From Planctomycetota bacterium (lineage in GTDB: Bacteria > Planctomycetota > Brocadiia > SM23-32): a stretch of 6,366 bases of DNA. The DNA lies in NCBI GenBank assembly GCA_018334735.1, contig JAGXLK010000146.1, positions 1 to 6,366 on the forward strand, in the 5' to 3' direction. Of the stretch, positions 6,105 through 6,366 are shown in pieces. Both the position numbers and the translations under genes were made by a program. The stretch's first letter is position 1. Each line of letters starts with the position of its first letter. Under the pieces are notes generated by a model. It saw nothing but the letters and a program-made list of their open reading frames with translations, did no database searches and was not told the origin of the DNA.

Positions 6105-6248
6105 CTGGATTCAGCCATCCCGGATCCCGTTCCCTATCCTGGGAACGCTGAAGTCCCTCGGAACTGAACCGTTGACAGGTAAGATGCCCGTCATACTGAA
6201 CGGACCAACGCCTCGCAGACTGGACTTCAGCCGGAGGCTGGAGTTCAG
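6105..6248. repeat. Cluster of CTGGA/TTCAG palindromes with competing hairpins
   Basis: Three near-identical palindromic words occur: CTGGATTCAG (6105-6114), CTGGACTTCAG (6220-6230) and CTGGAGTTCAG (6238-6248). The last two form a 13-pair plus-strand stem (6220-6232 with 6236-6248) with a GGA loop and two G-U pairs. The left arm is also the exact complement of GCTGAAGTCC (6147-6156), pairing with 6222-6231, so two folds compete. Between them, CCGTT/AACGG (6169-6173, 6199-6203) encloses a further stem that pairs best on the minus strand (6174-6179 with 6187-6192). It may be a dispersed palindromic repeat, operator sites or a structured RNA; the sequence does not decide. Confidence 0.45.
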
Positions 6249-6366
6249 AACGCGGCTCATAAACCGACAGATCTCCCGGAACCCGCATTTCTCACGAACC
6301 TAAAGAGATAATTATTATAAACGGCATCCCAAAAAGACTTTGCACTATATTTCGCATCTGATCTCA

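Larger units (their letters stand above)
5903..6366. other. Upstream region of the UPF0158 gene, no gene seen
   Basis: About 460 bases with no supported coding sequence; the minus-strand frame at 6058-6288 shows no ribosome binding site or family motif. It is rich in inverted repeats (listed separately) and also has a clean CGTTCCC/GGGAACG hairpin with a six-base loop (6128-6147). Read on the minus strand, a weak promoter could be TTGCCG with TAAGAA 16 bases on, just before 5941. A perfect minus-strand TATAAT occurs at 6319-6314 but without a good -35, and would imply a leader of about 400 bases. The last 70 bases are AT-rich. Confidence 0.5.

Noticed and set aside
6058..6288. Minus-strand open frame of 76 codons
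   Set aside because: Overlaps the palindrome cluster, is Arg- and Ser-rich as expected for translated noncoding GC-rich sequence, and has no recognisable motif.

Overview
The window reads as a chromosomal fragment of a moderately GC-rich environmental bacterium. Three things can be supported: the 5' end of a probable IS110-family insertion sequence at the left edge, one very large secreted carbohydrate-active-type protein in the middle, and a convergent UPF0158-family gene on the right. A giant exported protein with two LamG-like jelly rolls and a GH123-related (DUF6067-type) region is the kind of protein common in the PVC group (Lentisphaerota, Planctomycetota, Kiritimatiellota) and in Hydrogenedentota-like lineages. 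That placement is inference from protein style; no phylogenetic marker gene is present.

Layout. Bases 1-41 (minus strand) encode only the first 13 complete codons of a gene with an excellent Shine-Dalgarno, starting MSTLYCGLDVGSS. This fits the first catalytic Asp motif of an IS110 (DEDD) transposase but is too short to prove it. Bases 42 to about 340 hold no credible protein gene but are dense in hairpins, several of which fit better as a minus-strand RNA. This is the place where IS110 elements carry their bridge RNA. The last of these structures buries the transposase ribosome binding site in an 11-bp helix. A sigma70-like promoter at 346-376 points the other way, into the large gene. Bases 450-4859 (+) encode a 1469-aa exported protein: signal peptide, two LamG-like domains, an Ig-like domain, a DUF6067/GH123_N-type beta region, a barrel-like region rich in Trp, Tyr and His, and a C-terminal beta domain split by a roughly 70-residue charged insertion. 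Bases 4860-5206 are a 347-bp convergent intergenic region with nested inverted repeats. Bases 5207-5902 (-) encode a UPF0158 protein with an N-terminal extension. Bases 5903-6366 are noncoding leader or upstream sequence with a 12-bp inverted repeat and a cluster of CTGGA/TTCAG palindromes.

The genes do not form an operon: the transposase and the large gene diverge, and the large gene and the UPF0158 gene converge. The large protein probably binds and attacks a polysaccharide or glycoconjugate outside the cytoplasm. The UPF0158 protein is of unknown function and unlikely to be a partner. The most interesting parts are the candidate bridge RNA with its self-sequestered transposase start, and the repeated inverted repeats flanking both ends of the UPF0158 gene. 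No tRNA, rRNA or CRISPR array was seen.
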